Shown here piece by piece: positions 55,286 through 64,000 of a stretch of 64,000 nucleotides of DNA. The position numbers were made by a program, and so were the translations under genes. Each line of letters opens with the position of its first letter. The stretch's first letter is position 1. The stretch is from Yersinia kristensenii (GTDB taxonomy: Bacteria; Pseudomonadota; Gammaproteobacteria; Enterobacterales; Enterobacteriaceae). A model generated the notes under the pieces. It made no database searches, was not told the DNA's origin, and saw only the letters and a list, made by a program, of their open reading frames with translations. Location: NCBI RefSeq assembly GCF_900460525.1, contig NZ_UHIY01000001.1, positions 2,108,001 through 2,172,000 on the forward strand. Reading direction: 5' to 3'.

Positions 55286-55708
55286 TCAGCCTGCTTGCTC
55301 ATCAAACCAACTTTCCAGAATGATCACCGCGGAGGCGGCGTCGACACTGCCTTTGTCCAGTGCGCGATAACCGCCACTGTCAAATAAATTGGCTCGCGCC
55401 TCGACGGTACTAAGGCGTTCATCCTGCAAGGCAATTTGGACACCAAAACGGCCATGTAGGCGGTTGGCAAACCGGCGCGCGCGCGCCGAGAGTGGTTGTT
55501 CGGTGCCATCCATATTCAGTGGCAGCCCGACGACAACTAAATCAGGTTGCCACTCTTTCAGCAGTTTTTCGACTTTTTGCCAGTCCGGTGTACCGTCCTG
55601 AGCTTTAAAGGATGTCAGTGCTCTGGCGGTGCCAGTGACTTCCTGACCAATAGCAACGCCGATACTTTTAGTACCAAAATCAAAGGCTACAATTGTGCGA
55701 TTAGCCAT
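55286..55708 (-). CDS. ruvX: RuvX/YqgF resolvase-like 16S rRNA nuclease
   Basis: RuvX has an RNase H fold like RuvC and is thought to process the 5' end of 16S rRNA; it is also called a putative Holliday junction resolvase. The 140 residues show the acidic start [14 protein letters not shown] with Asp (about 9), the [20 protein letters not shown] loop (about 61-80), DERLSTVEA (about 96-104) and the last acid in [14 protein letters not shown]. The ATG overlaps the yqgE stop (TGATG), so translation is coupled. Confidence 0.95.
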   Translation of the reverse strand: MANRTIVAFDFGTKSIGVAIGQEVTGTARALTSFKAQDGTPDWQKVEKLLKEWQPDLVVVGLPLNMDGTEQPLSARARRFANRLHGRFGVQIALQDERLSTVEARANLFDSGGYRALDKGSVDAASAVIILESWFDEQAG

Positions 55709-56271
55709 CAGGCGTGTCCTGCTTGCGGGGCAATATTAAAGATATTGATACCCAGTTTATTGGCCGCGGCTTGCCAGCGCTCAGAGATCGGGGTGTTAAA
55801 CAGGATATTACTGTCTGCCTCAATGGTCAGCCAGGCGTTATCCAGCAGTTCTTGTTCCAGCTGCCCCTGTTGCCAGCCCGCATAACCCAGTGCTACCAGC
55901 AGATTTTTAGGTTGTTCCGGTGTTCCAAATGTCGCCAGCACATCTTTAGAGGTGGTTATCATGGTATCTGGTGAGATAGGAATACTGGAGCCGAAACCTT
56001 CCTGCGGCGAATGCAAGATAAAACCGCGATCTTCCGCCAGTGGACCACCCGCCAATACTGGTTTATCCAGTCGAATGGATGGGTCGCGTGGGGTTGGGTT
56101 GATCTTCAATTTTTTCAGCACAGTTTCTACTGTGAACTGTTCAATCGGCTTGTTAATGACTAAGCCCATCGCACCCTCTTTATTATGTTCACAGATATAG
56201 ATAACTGAGCGCATAAACTGCGGGTCTTGAAGTGACGGCATAGCGATAAGAAAATGATGCTGTAAATTCAT
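55708..56271 (-). CDS. yqgE: UPF0301 family protein YqgE
   Basis: The 187-residue protein of unknown function matches YqgE: start [36 protein letters not shown] (about 26-43), [14 protein letters not shown] and [15 protein letters not shown] (about 128-142). It is cytosolic and highly conserved, and nearly always precedes ruvX, as here with overlapping stop and start. Its conserved tie to ruvX suggests a link to rRNA or DNA processing, but no activity is known. Confidence 0.94.
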   Translation of the reverse strand: MNLQHHFLIAMPSLQDPQFMRSVIYICEHNKEGAMGLVINKPIEQFTVETVLKKLKINPTPRDPSIRLDKPVLAGGPLAEDRGFILHSPQEGFGSSIPISPDTMITTSKDVLATFGTPEQPKNLLVALGYAGWQQGQLEQELLDNAWLTIEADSNILFNTPISERWQAAANKLGINIFNIAPQAGHA

Positions 56272-56352
56272 TATGTTATATAGGGGGTTCGCTGAGTTAA
56301 GGGGAAAACTCTGCCAGTATGCGGATAAATGGGGATAAAGTCACGGATCCCC

Positions 56353-56524
56353 TTTGTCCTTGAAGCCGCAGGGTTGTTGGCTGCGCTCACACACCCGAAT
56401 CACTTACTGCCCGTTGACCTTAAAATAAATAGGCTCATCGGGATTTGTTCTCTTGCCGCCTACCTGCAACTCCAATGACTGTGGGGATATTTTTGTCCTT
56501 GAAGCCGCAGGGTTGTTGGCTGCG
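56353..56524. repeat. Intergenic palindromic repeat, copy E
   Basis: Two identical 33-bp arms (56353-56385 and 56492-56524, core TTGAAGCCGCAGGGTTGTTG) flank a centre with CCCGAATCACTTAC and ATAGGCTCATCGGGAT. The right arm runs into GGCTTCAAGTTTTTT, making a stem with the arm itself and giving a possible terminator between yqgE and gshB. No gene lies in the gap. Confidence 0.7.
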
Positions 56525-56553
56525 GCTTCAAGTTTTTTGGAGCGAGCGCCGGT

Positions 56554-57507
56554 TTATTTATTAGCCAGACGCACTTCGATTGCATCCATCAGCATGCCAG
56601 TAATAGAAACATCTGGGAAAGCGGCTTCAATCTCGCGGATGCAGGTCGGGCTGGTGACGTTAATTTCAGTCAGGCGGTCGCCGATGATATCCAAACCGAC
56701 AAAAATTAACCCTTTTTTCTTCAGCGTCGGTGCTACAGCACGGGCAATCGCCCAATCACTTTCACTGAGTGGGCGCGCTTCGCCACGGCCACCGGCCGCC
56801 AGATTACCGCGAGTTTCACCTTGTGCCGGGATACGCGCCAGGCAGTAAGGCACTGGCTCGCCGTCCACCACCAAAACACGTTTGTCACCCTCTTTAATGG
56901 CAGGCAGGAAGTTTTGCGCCATACAGAATCGGCTGCCCAGTTCGGTCAGTGTTTCAATGATAACCGACAAATTAGGGTCATCTTGCTTCACGCGAAATAT
57001 TGAGGTACCGCCCATTCCATCCAGCGGTTTCAAAATGATATCGCCGTGTTCCTGATGGAACTTGCGGATATGCTCTTTGCTGCGGCTAACCAGTGTATCG
57101 GGGGTTAAATCTGGGAACCACGTGGTAAACAGCTTTTCATTACAGTCGCGCAGGCTCTGCGGTTTATTCACCACCAGAGTGCCTTTATCTTCCGCGCGTT
57201 CCAAAATATAGGTGGCGTAGATGAACTCAGTATCAAACGGTGGATCTTTACGCATCAGGATGACATCAAGGTCATGCAGCGGTAAGTCTTGCTCTACACC
57301 AAAACTGAACCAGTTGTCTTTGTCCTGTTTCACACTCAGCAGGCGAGTGCGGGCGCGGCCATCCCCCCCACGCAGGTAAAGGTCGCCCATTTCCATGTAA
57401 TGTAGTTCCCAACCACGGCGCTGTGCTTCCAACAGCATAGCGAAGCTGGAGTCTTTCTTGATATTAATGGACGAGATTGGGTCCATTACGATGCCGAGCT
57501 TGATCAT
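56554..57507 (-). CDS. gshB: Glutathione synthetase GshB
   Basis: GshB joins gamma-glutamylcysteine and glycine with ATP to make glutathione. The 317 residues carry the ATP-grasp features: IMDPISSINIKKDSSFAMLL (about 7-26) at the start, LMRKDPPFDTEFIYAT, IILKPLDGMGGTSIFRV (about 157-173), and PAQGETRGNLAAGG (about 227-240), then VGLDIIGDRLTEINVTSPT. It follows rsmE by 25 bp on the same strand. The product is fully typical of enterobacterial GshB. Confidence 0.97.
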   Translation of the reverse strand: MIKLGIVMDPISSINIKKDSSFAMLLEAQRRGWELHYMEMGDLYLRGGDGRARTRLLSVKQDKDNWFSFGVEQDLPLHDLDVILMRKDPPFDTEFIYATYILERAEDKGTLVVNKPQSLRDCNEKLFTTWFPDLTPDTLVSRSKEHIRKFHQEHGDIILKPLDGMGGTSIFRVKQDDPNLSVIIETLTELGSRFCMAQNFLPAIKEGDKRVLVVDGEPVPYCLARIPAQGETRGNLAAGGRGEARPLSESDWAIARAVAPTLKKKGLIFVGLDIIGDRLTEINVTSPTCIREIEAAFPDVSITGMLMDAIEVRLANK

Positions 57508-57532
57508 TCTTCTCTCCTAATGGGAACGAATT

Positions 57533-58264
57533 TTATCCCAGATCACCAAACCGCACCTGCAAAGCAGTGATAGCGGTAAGGGCGGTAGTTTCGGTACGCA
57601 GAACTCGCGGTCCTAGCAGGATATCAGTAAATCCAAGGCGCGAGGTCATGGCAATTTCATCGGCAGAAAGGCCGCCTTCCGGGCCAATCAACAAACGCAC
57701 TTTACTGAGTGACGAGGGGAGGGTATTAATGCTGTTGCTGGCTCGCGGGTGCAGATTGAGTTTTAGACTGTCACCCTGTTCTGCGCACCAATCGGCTAGC
57801 TGCATTGCCTCACGGATTTCTGGGATTTTATTGCGCCCGCATTGTTCGCAGGCCGCAATAGCAATTTTCTGCCACTGCTGAATTTTCTTCGCCAGACGTT
57901 CGCCATCCAGCTTAACGCCGCAGCGCTCGGAAAACAGTGGAGTAATCACATCGACACCCAGTTCAATAGATTTCTGGACAGTAAACTCCATCTTTTCCCC
58001 ACGGGAAATGACCTGGCCCAAATGCAGATTCAAGGGCGATTCGCGGTCTTCCAACTGCCCCTCGGCTAACCGGACAATCAGGTTTTTTTTATCCACACGG
58101 ATAATTTCAGCGGCAAAAACCTGATTACTGCCATCAAATAATTGCAGACTTTGGCCTTCAGTCATCCGCAGTACGCGGCCTACATGATTGGCGGCTTCAT
58201 CACTGAGTGCCAATTCGGTATTTGCCTGCAAAGGCTGCGGGTGATAAATGCGAGGTATGCGCAT
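57533..58264 (-). CDS. rsmE: 16S rRNA m3U1498 methyltransferase RsmE
   Basis: RsmE methylates N3 of U1498 in 16S rRNA. The 243 residues have the PUA-like start ([29 protein letters not shown]), then the SPOUT knot with [19 protein letters not shown] (about 88-106), [13 protein letters not shown], and the SAM-binding [14 protein letters not shown] (about 190-203) and [17 protein letters not shown]. It sits between endA and gshB as in E. coli. Nothing unusual is visible. Confidence 0.96.
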   Translation of the reverse strand: MRIPRIYHPQPLQANTELALSDEAANHVGRVLRMTEGQSLQLFDGSNQVFAAEIIRVDKKNLIVRLAEGQLEDRESPLNLHLGQVISRGEKMEFTVQKSIELGVDVITPLFSERCGVKLDGERLAKKIQQWQKIAIAACEQCGRNKIPEIREAMQLADWCAEQGDSLKLNLHPRASNSINTLPSSLSKVRLLIGPEGGLSADEIAMTSRLGFTDILLGPRVLRTETTALTAITALQVRFGDLG

Positions 58265-58310
58265 GGGTTATTTTTAGCCCTGAAACGAAAACTTTGATCA
58301 GTATACTAGA

Positions 58311-59018
58311 TTAGCCTTTTTGCTGCTGGCAAGCGCGTTGTACATAAGGGTTATGATTCCCTTGTACTTTTGCCACCCGCTCATCACGTAGACATTCCCA
58401 GTTTGTCACCGGATATTGGCGATTCCACACCTCGAACAGCTTGCTTTGCTGGCTGGAAAGTCGCAGTTGATATTGGTCGCGCATATAAAAGTAAGTTCGT
58501 GCAATGGCACCGCGCGCGCGTGCTGGGGGTTCAGCCTGCTTATTTTTAAAGTCGACTTTCATGTCACATTGACCATATTGACCCTTGCCGCCATTCCATT
58601 GGGAATACATGAAGTTATTGCGATCACCATTCACTTCGCCAATAGCGGGTTGCAAGTTATGCAAATCAGTTTCTATCTGACGATAGACCGGATCTTTAGC
58701 GCAATTCTTGCGCCCGCCCTGCTGCCAGCACTGGCGTTGGTGGCCAAATTGCCAAGCTGGGACCACATGTTCCCATTCAATCCGTGCTGCGCGTTGGGCA
58801 TTTTTCCGCGGTTGATAGCCGCAACTCGTTAGGTCTGGAACGCCTTTTTTGCCTTGCCAGTCAATCTTGCATCCACAATAAAAGCTGCCGGGCGCATCCT
58901 GATTAATTTTTGCCGCAACTGCTTTGGCCTGAGAAAAGTTATTGATGCTTTGGCTGTAGCCGGGGAGCGCAAGCAGTGGGGAGGATAAAACCAGCAGGAA
59001 TAGAAGTTTGCGTAACAT
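58311..59018 (-). CDS. endA: Periplasmic endonuclease I
   Basis: EndA is a periplasmic DNase that degrades double-stranded DNA. The 235-residue precursor begins with a signal peptide ([19 protein letters not shown]) and contains the His-Me finger site [14 protein letters not shown] (about 82-95), the His-Asn metal site in [13 protein letters not shown] (about 133-145), and eight cysteines likely in disulfides. Length and order (sprT, endA, rsmE) equal E. coli. No EndA inhibitor or regulator is nearby. Confidence 0.95.
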   Translation of the reverse strand: MLRKLLFLLVLSSPLLALPGYSQSINNFSQAKAVAAKINQDAPGSFYCGCKIDWQGKKGVPDLTSCGYQPRKNAQRAARIEWEHVVPAWQFGHQRQCWQQGGRKNCAKDPVYRQIETDLHNLQPAIGEVNGDRNNFMYSQWNGGKGQYGQCDMKVDFKNKQAEPPARARGAIARTYFYMRDQYQLRLSSQQSKLFEVWNRQYPVTNWECLRDERVAKVQGNHNPYVQRACQQQKG

Positions 59019-59115
59019 ATCTCAAAACAGCCCGATGATGAAAAGCTGGCAGGTTATAGATAATAGTTATGAATGGCAAATTAACTTGCTGTTTTATAAC
59101 AAGTAACGAGATTTC

Positions 59116-59628
59116 CTAACAGCTTTTTGCTGTCACGAATTGCAGTTTTTCGCCACATTCGCGGCAGCGGTATTCGCTCTCTCCGCGCTGTACTTTATTG
59201 TGGCGGCGAATAGTTAAGGCGTGTTGCTGGCATTTGCACTGATAATTGAAAGTCTGACTGCGCACTGAGGTCACTTCAAACTGATGAGTACGGCTGGCCG
59301 GGACTTGCAGCACATGCTCCATCATCCAGCGCCATTCTTTACCATGGGGCGCTACCCGACCAAATTGGCGATAAACCAGCAAATGCGCGAGTTCGTGGGG
59401 GACGACTTCATCAATAAAAGGCTGCTGATTTTCCAGCAATAATACCGGGTTGAGGCGAATTTCGAAGGATTGTAGATAGGCGCTGCCCGCGCTGGTACCG
59501 CGTTGATGATAATTGATTTTCGGCTCCGGATAATCGGTGCCAAGATGCTGATTCGCCAGCTGTAATTTATGGCGCAGACAGCGCATAACTGCTTGCTGTA
59601 GCGCGATGGGGATTCTTAATGAACTCAT
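59116..59628 (-). CDS. sprT: SprT family zinc protein
   Basis: SprT resembles a zinc metallopeptidase and the eukaryotic SPRTN protease; its bacterial target is not established. The 170 residues have the HExxH site in [16 protein letters not shown] (about 75-90), the third ligand region in [11 protein letters not shown], and a four-Cys zinc ribbon at the end (YQCKC and [10 protein letters not shown]). It is the last gene before the ArsR module and runs toward endA. Confidence 0.94.
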   Translation of the reverse strand: MSSLRIPIALQQAVMRCLRHKLQLANQHLGTDYPEPKINYHQRGTSAGSAYLQSFEIRLNPVLLLENQQPFIDEVVPHELAHLLVYRQFGRVAPHGKEWRWMMEHVLQVPASRTHQFEVTSVRSQTFNYQCKCQQHALTIRRHNKVQRGESEYRCRECGEKLQFVTAKSC

Positions 59629-59754
59629 ATCGCGGAAGAATAAAACGGCAGATAATCAGATGCAAGTAGGTCAATGGGACTATTTTTAGTAGATCATTAT
59701 GTAAAAATATATAATATAAAAATATATAATGATTCAAAAATGTTCGAGATGCAT

Positions 59755-60084
59755 ATGAATAACAATAAAATGATCAGTATGGATCTGATGAGGTACGCGG
59801 CAGGGCAGGCCTGTGACGTGCTGCGAATACTGGCGAATGAGGATCGACTGTTACTGCTGTGCCAACTGAGTCAGGGGGAAAAGGCGGTCGGCGAACTGGA
59901 ACAAGCTTTAGGTATTCACCAACCGACACTTTCACAACAGCTCGGTGTATTGCGCAGTGATGGGCTGGTAAACACCCGCCGCGAGGGGAAACGCATATTT
60001 TATTCAATCGCTGATAATAAAGTATTGGCGCTACTTGAGGTGCTTTATCAGCTTTATTGCCCACAAGAGAAGGAGGGCGCATGA
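59755..60084 (+). CDS. ArsR-family thiol-sensing regulator, BigR/YgaV-like
   Basis: The 109-residue winged-helix protein has the ArsR recognition helix [19 protein letters not shown] (about 60-78). Cysteines at 36 (LLLLCQL) and 102 (YCPQ) are 66 residues apart, the spacing of the two sulfide/persulfide-sensing cysteines in BigR and SqrR. A third Cys lies at 20. Such regulators repress sulfur genes until a disulfide or polysulfide link forms. ATG 59755 has a weak GAG upstream; ATGs at 59740 and 59749 are possible. The stop overlaps the next start (ATGA), which makes a single operon with the sulfur transporter genes. Confidence 0.85.
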   Translation: MNNNKMISMDLMRYAAGQACDVLRILANEDRLLLLCQLSQGEKAVGELEQALGIHQPTLSQQLGVLRSDGLVNTRREGKRIFYSIADNKVLALLEVLYQLYCPQEKEGA

Positions 60085-60512
60085 CGATAGATTGGGCTAA
60101 TTTCACTCCCTACAGCGCACTGGCGGGTGGGGCGCTATTGGGCATTGCCGTAATAATCCTATTGCTTTGCAATGGCCGCATTGCCGGTATTAGCGGCATT
60201 TTAGGTGGATTATTGCCGCCAAAAGCCGGCGATATTTCCTGGCGCGTTGCTTTTATCCTCGGCTTGGTTGCTGCTCCGGTGATTTATTCACTCTTTACTG
60301 CACTACCGGTAATTCAGATTGATGCTGGCTGGCCGGTTCTGATCGTGGCCGGATTATTGGTCGGGATCGGTACTCGCTATGGTGCAGGTTGCACCAGCGG
60401 GCATGGTGTCTGCGGATTAGCGCGCTTTTCACCACGTTCCTTATTGGCGACATTGAGTTTTATGTTTGCGGGTTTTGGCACTGTATGGCTTGTCCGCCAT
60501 CTATTCGTTTAG
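60081..60512 (+). CDS. YeeE/YedE-type sulfur transport protein (PmpA-like)
   Basis: The 143-residue inner-membrane protein has about four hydrophobic segments and the half-family signature [20 protein letters not shown] (about 104-123), with cysteines at the mouth of the pore. Full-length YeeE/YedE proteins take up thiosulfate; the half-size pair seen here is called PmpA/PmpB near BigR in Xylella. ATG 60081 has AGGAGGG just upstream and overlaps the regulator stop. It probably works with the next gene. Confidence 0.85.
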   Translation: MTIDWANFTPYSALAGGALLGIAVIILLLCNGRIAGISGILGGLLPPKAGDISWRVAFILGLVAAPVIYSLFTALPVIQIDAGWPVLIVAGLLVGIGTRYGAGCTSGHGVCGLARFSPRSLLATLSFMFAGFGTVWLVRHLFV

Positions 60513-60528
60513 TCGATAGGAAGGGAAT

Positions 60529-60948
60529 ATGAATCTACTTTTCTCATTGCTTGCCGGGTTGGTTTTTGGCTTGGGACTGATAGTCGCAGGTATGGCGAAT
60601 CCAGCTAAAGTGCTGGGTTTTCTGGATATTAGTGGCTTATGGGATCCTTCGCTAGCGCTGGTGATGGCCGCTGCGGTTGCTATCGCGATACTAGGTTTTG
60701 GTTGGGCTAAAAAACGTAAAACCAGTTTGCGGGGGCAACCTCTCCAATTGCCAACATCTACTCGAATTGATCGCCGTTTAATCGGTGGTAGCGTGTTATT
60801 TGGTATTGGCTGGGGGCTGGCGGGGATATGCCCAGGGCCAGCTTTAGTCCTATTGGGGGCGGGAATATACCAAGGTGTTATTTTTGCCGCCGCGATGGTG
60901 GCAGGAATGGCGATATTCAGCTTGATTGAGCGTTACCGGCAACCATAA
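60529..60948 (+). CDS. YeeE/YedE-type sulfur transport protein (PmpB-like)
   Basis: The 139-residue protein has about four hydrophobic segments and the second-half signature IGWGLAGICPGPALVLLGAG (about 104-123). It is the partner half of the preceding gene, 16 bp away, so together they equal one YeeE channel. It starts NLLFSLLAGLVFGLGLIVAG. The substrate is probably thiosulfate or a persulfide, by family. The gene ends at the terminator shared with metK. Confidence 0.85.
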   Translation: MNLLFSLLAGLVFGLGLIVAGMANPAKVLGFLDISGLWDPSLALVMAAAVAIAILGFGWAKKRKTSLRGQPLQLPTSTRIDRRLIGGSVLFGIGWGLAGICPGPALVLLGAGIYQGVIFAAAMVAGMAIFSLIERYRQP

Positions 60949-60960
60949 AAATAAAGTATA

Positions 60961-60988
60961 AAAAAACCCCGCTTAGCGGGGTTTTTGT
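60961..60988. terminator. Bidirectional terminator between the YeeE genes and metK
   Basis: ACCCCGCT and AGCGGGGT (loop TA) form the stem, with A6 on one side and T5 on the other, so it can work on both strands for the convergent transcripts. Confidence 0.9.
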
Positions 60989-61012
60989 TATTGAGAACTG
61001 ATCGGCCGAAAC

Positions 61013-62167
61013 TTATTTCAGACCGGCTGCATCACGCAACAACGCGGCTTTGTCAGTTTTTTCCCAAGGGAATTCTTCACGGCCAAAGTGACCATAAGCA
61101 GCCGTTTTGCGATAGATCGGGTGCAGCAGATCCAGCATTTGGATCAGGCCATAAGGGCGCAGTTCAAAGAACTCACGTACCAAAGTGACCAATCTATCTT
61201 CAGGGATCTTCCCGGTACCAAATGTTTCAACCATGATGGAAGTCGGCTCTGCTACACCGATAGCGTAAGAAACCTGAATTTCGCAACGGTCAGCCAAGCC
61301 AGCCGCGACGATATTTTTTGCCACATAGCGAGCAGCATAAGCGGCAGAACGGTCAACTTTTGATGGGTCTTTACCCGAAAACGCACCGCCACCATGACGT
61401 GCCATACCGCCGTAGGTATCAACGATAATTTTACGACCAGTCAGACCACAGTCACCCATTGGGCCACCGATAACAAAACGGCCTGTTGGATTAATATGAT
61501 ATTTAGTGGCGGCATTGAGCCACTCGGCAGGCAGAATCGGCTTGATGATTTCTTCCATCACTGCTTCTTGTAAATCCGTCAGGCTAATATCTTCTGAATG
61601 CTGAGTTGACAGAACAACCGCATCAATACCGATAATTTTGCCATCGTCATATTGGAAGGTAATCTGGCTTTTCGCATCCGGGCGTAGCCATGGCAAAGTA
61701 CCATCTTTACGCACTGCAGCCTGACGCTCAACCAAACGGTGAGCATAAGTAATGGGTGCCGGCATCAAGACGCTAGTTTCGTTGGTGGCATAGCCAAACA
61801 TCAAACCTTGGTCACCCGCACCTTGCTCCAGCGGATCAGCACGGTCAACACCCTGATTAATATCAGGAGATTGCTTACCAATTGCACTCAATACTGCACA
61901 AGAGTTGGCATCAAAACCCATCTCAGAATTGACATAACCGATTTCGCGCACAGTGCGGCGGGTAATTTCTTCGATATCTACCCACGCGTTAGTGGTCACT
62001 TCCCCGCCAACTAATACCATACCCGTTTTGACATAGGTCTCGCAGGCAACACGTGCTTTTGGATCTTGCTCCAGAATGGCGTCAAGTACAGCGTCTGAAA
62101 TCTGGTCGGCGACTTTGTCAGGATGTCCTTCGGAAACTGATTCCGATGTAAATAGGTGTTTAGCCAT
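61013..62167 (-). CDS. metK: S-adenosylmethionine synthetase MetK
   Basis: MetK makes S-adenosylmethionine from methionine and ATP. The 384 residues are the E. coli length and contain [20 protein letters not shown] (about 6-25), [16 protein letters not shown] (about 117-132), and the phosphate loop [19 protein letters not shown] (about 260-278). It is preceded upstream by three octets resembling MetJ boxes and a possible -10 TATAAT. The product supplies TrmB, RsmE, and other methyltransferases. It is essential in E. coli. Confidence 0.97.
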   Translation of the reverse strand: MAKHLFTSESVSEGHPDKVADQISDAVLDAILEQDPKARVACETYVKTGMVLVGGEVTTNAWVDIEEITRRTVREIGYVNSEMGFDANSCAVLSAIGKQSPDINQGVDRADPLEQGAGDQGLMFGYATNETSVLMPAPITYAHRLVERQAAVRKDGTLPWLRPDAKSQITFQYDDGKIIGIDAVVLSTQHSEDISLTDLQEAVMEEIIKPILPAEWLNAATKYHINPTGRFVIGGPMGDCGLTGRKIIVDTYGGMARHGGGAFSGKDPSKVDRSAAYAARYVAKNIVAAGLADRCEIQVSYAIGVAEPTSIMVETFGTGKIPEDRLVTLVREFFELRPYGLIQMLDLLHPIYRKTAAYGHFGREEFPWEKTDKAALLRDAAGLK

Positions 62168-62309
62168 TGTTTTTCTTTACCTTGAATACAAGTGAAATGT
62201 CACTGCATAGCATTGAAGTCAAGCAATTAGAGCCGCGATTTGTATGGGCTTTTCGTTGCATTGCACTTTACAACGCCCCTTTAGGCAAAGCCTTTAGCAG
62301 TCTATCCCT

Positions 62310-62345
62310 TTAGAAGTCCGTCATAATTATAGCCTAACAGACATT
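62310..62345 (-). promoter_or_regulatory. Possible metK promoter
   Basis: On the minus strand TATAAT follows TTGCTA by 15 bp, or ATTGCT by 16 bp. Spacing is short but usable. It lies about 150-180 bp upstream of the metK ATG and just downstream of the MetJ-type boxes, as expected for repression at this site. Confidence 0.45.
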
Positions 62346-62363
62346 CTAGCAATTAAAATGGAT

Positions 62364-62387
62364 GGATGTATTAACATCTGGACGTCT
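62364..62387. promoter_or_regulatory. Putative MetJ operator of metK (three met boxes)
   Basis: Three contiguous octets, GGATGTAT, TAACATCT and GGACGTCT, match the met-box AGACGTCT at 5, 5 and 7 of 8 positions. MetJ with S-adenosylmethionine binds two or more such boxes and represses metK. The location upstream of the -35 supports this. Confidence 0.65.
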
Positions 62388-62970
62388 ATTTTAGGTCAGC
62401 TTTTGCTATTAACGCCAGCCCTTTTTGCATCAAGATATTTCTCACTTTAGTTGTCACTTGATTTATTTACCTCTTGATACACTTGCAAGCCATTTTCATT
62501 TTGCATTTTGCTCCCGTTATAGGTATAAACTGCGCGCGCAGCTTATTCGATACGCAATGATGAAGATGGCAGAAGATGACATTAGCTCATTGTGAGATTC
62601 TTAGTGTTTCGCACTTAGTGAGAGGCACTCAATCTTATGAGCGCATCGTCGTGATGGGCACTAAAATGGCAGCGTCATTTTACTGTTACTTAATTTGTTT
62701 ATTAATAAAGTCTTGTCTGTTCATCATGAGCGGCATGCGTGGAGGTGGTTGGATTAATGATCCGTTGTCTACTGGTTGCTGCACATCAACAGCTGCGTCG
62801 TTCTGACGTTCAATCCCCCCTTGCAACCTCCCTTTCTTGTACGCCATCAACCCGATGTTATACCCACATGGGTGCAACTCAGGATTCGCGGGCGGGTTAA
62901 TTACCCTCTGAAGCACTGAATCCGGCTAGCTTGACGACTTTGCGGCTAATCCGATTCACAAAATCTCAAT

Positions 62971-63015
62971 ACGTATTTACAGTCAAACGTATTTTACATT
63001 TAAACGTGATTTACC
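62971..63015. promoter_or_regulatory. Three direct repeats upstream of speA
   Basis: ACGTATTTAC (62971), ACGTATTTTAC (62988) and ACGTGATTTAC (63004) are spaced 17 and 16 bp apart, 155-199 bp before speA. Tandem spacing near 1.5 helical turns suggests a cooperative DNA-binding site. I cannot name the regulator. Confidence 0.4.
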
Positions 63016-63169
63016 CTGTTTTGGGTAATGAATAGCCGAGATAAACTGCTAGTGGATCGCGCTTTATAGCGCAATATTCTGCCAATTTGGCATTCACGCG
63101 GGTTGTCCTTGCTGGTTGTAGCTGCGATAGTAGCTGACTTTATCGTCAGTATCGCAATAGAGGCGAATT

Positions 63170-64000
63170 ATGTCTGATGATAACTTGATTGGCCGTCCGT
63201 CAGCTGCGGGCGCACATGTTTCTTTACGCTCCATGCAGGAGGTTGCCATGAATGATCGTAATGCTAGCAAGATGCTGAGCACGTATAACGTCGCCTACTG
63301 GGGTGGCAACTATTTTGACGTCAATGAACTAGGCCATATCAGTGTTTGCCCTGATCCGGATGTTCGTGAGGCGCGTGTCGATTTGGCGGAACTGGTCAAA
63401 AAAATGCAGCTTGAGCAGGGGCAACGACTGCCTGCACTATTCTGCTTCCCCCAGATTTTACAGCATCGCCTGCGCTCAATTAATGGTGCATTTAAACGCG
63501 CGCGTGAGTCGTTTGGCTATGAAGGCGATTATTTCCTGGTTTACCCGATTAAAGTTAACCAGCATCGCCGGGTCATTGAGTCACTGGTTAATTCTGGTGA
63601 GCCGTTAGGGCTGGAAGCCGGTTCTAAAGCCGAAATGATGGCGGTTTTGGCACATGCCGGTATGACTCGCTCGGTCATTGTTTGTAATGGCTATAAAGAC
63701 CGTGAATATATCCGCCTGGCATTGATCGGCGAAAAACTGGGCCATAAGGTATATCTGGTCATCGAAAAGATGTCAGAAATCAAAATGGTACTGGAAGAAG
63801 CCGAGCGCCTGAATGTCGTCCCGCGCTTAGGTGTCCGCGCCCGTCTGGCATCACAAGGTTCCGGCAAATGGCAGGCCAGTGGCGGTGAAAAATCCAAATT
63901 CGGCTTATCTGCCACTCAGGTATTGCAGTTGGTTGATATGCTGCGTGAAGCCAATAGCTTGGAAAGCCTGCAATTACTGCATTTCCATTTAGGTTCTCAG
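63170..64000 (+). CDS. speA: Biosynthetic arginine decarboxylase SpeA, 3' end outside window
   Basis: SpeA decarboxylates L-arginine to agmatine with PLP, the first step of the agmatine route to putrescine. The 277 visible codons run to the window end without a stop, from a family total near 658. ATG 63170 gives [20 protein letters not shown], then [20 protein letters not shown], and the PLP-binding [19 protein letters not shown] (Lys in PIKVNQ). The highly conserved run ending LHFHLGSQ is at the cut. With AguA and AguB in this window it makes a full path. Confidence 0.97.
   Translation, partial: MSDDNLIGRPSAAGAHVSLRSMQEVAMNDRNASKMLSTYNVAYWGGNYFDVNELGHISVCPDPDVREARVDLAELVKKMQLEQGQRLPALFCFPQILQHRLRSINGAFKRARESFGYEGDYFLVYPIKVNQHRRVIESLVNSGEPLGLEAGSKAEMMAVLAHAGMTRSVIVCNGYKDREYIRLALIGEKLGHKVYLVIEKMSEIKMVLEEAERLNVVPRLGVRARLASQGSGKWQASGGEKSKFGLSATQVLQLVDMLREANSLESLQLLHFHLGSQ

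Larger units (their letters stand above)
62168..63169. other. 1-kb control region between metK and speA
   Basis: The left part holds the metK promoter and MetJ-type boxes (62364-62387). A frame at 62576-62806 is mildly hydrophobic in the middle but has no ribosome-binding site or recognised homologue. The CT-rich stretch around 62812-62845 has no clear meaning. Three direct repeats lie at 62971-63015. I see no yqgB or galP gene, which E. coli has near here. Most of the right half is likely the leader of speA. Confidence 0.5.

Noticed and set aside
54866..55387. 173-codon plus-strand frame
   Set aside because: It covers the antisense of aguB's 5' part, the gap and the end of ruvX; no start signal or homology is seen.
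62576..62806. 76-codon plus-strand frame between metK and speA
   Set aside because: Hydrophobic middle part is suggestive, but there is no ribosome-binding site and no recognised relative; a small membrane peptide starting at 62656 is not excluded.
1..64000. CRISPR arrays, insertion sequences, integrases or prophage genes
   Set aside because: No regularly spaced repeats, transposase motifs or phage structural genes were found; repeats seen are vgrG duplications and short intergenic palindromes.

Overview
The window looks like chromosomal DNA of an enterobacterium, most likely a Yersinia of the enterocolitica group. This is inferred, not proven. The right half keeps the Enterobacterales gene order (speC, mltC, yggX, mutY, trmB, yggL, glsB, yggN, hemW, rdgB, yggU, yggT, proC, yggS, yggR, ruvX, yqgE, gshB, rsmE, endA, sprT, metK, speA), with aguA-aguB inserted and with intergenic palindromic repeats like those described in yersiniae. 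No insertion sequence, integrase, prophage or CRISPR array was seen.

Bases 1-14923 are the cargo end of a type VI secretion (T6SS) cluster: the 3' end of tssJ, two nearly identical vgrG genes 5,047 bp apart, their effector and immunity genes, then tssE and an ImpA/VasL-type gene. vgrG1 carries a C-terminal extension and is followed by a DUF6402-like putative effector and a membrane-anchored putative immunity protein. vgrG2 is followed by a DUF4123 adaptor, a small protein, a Tox-REase-5 nuclease and an Imm52-like immunity protein. Two scars in which the start of tssE is fused to the end of tssJ show that vgrG modules were added by tandem duplication. A second vgrG module after the nuclease has been lost, leaving an orphan DUF3304 protein. 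A family of small membrane proteins (two intact, four decayed copies) and one decayed copy of the first immunity gene form an immunity-gene graveyard.

Bases 15126-16634 hold an NhaC-type antiporter. Bases 16818-30187 hold a carbohydrate locus around a LacI-type repressor. Leftwards run the repressor, a phosphomannomutase/phosphoglucomutase and an ABC ATPase. Rightwards run a lipoprotein binding protein, two permeases, a GH13 enzyme, a GH130 phosphorylase, a DUF1861 protein, a porin and a periplasmic alpha/alpha-barrel protein. Three copies of a TTTAACGTTAAA palindrome lie in the divergent region. The set suggests uptake of an oligosaccharide, phosphorolysis to a sugar 1-phosphate and isomerisation to the 6-phosphate.

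Bases 31108-37074 are tdcBCDE (anaerobic threonine breakdown) without tdcA, followed by tRNA-Phe on the opposite strand. From speC on, the region is mostly housekeeping: lytic transglycosylase, DNA repair, tRNA and rRNA methylation, proline and glutathione synthesis, and S-adenosylmethionine synthetase. SpeC, SpeA (cut by the window end), AguA and AguB together give two routes to putrescine. An ArsR-family regulator with two cysteines and two YeeE/YedE membrane proteins form a sulfur-transport module between sprT and metK.
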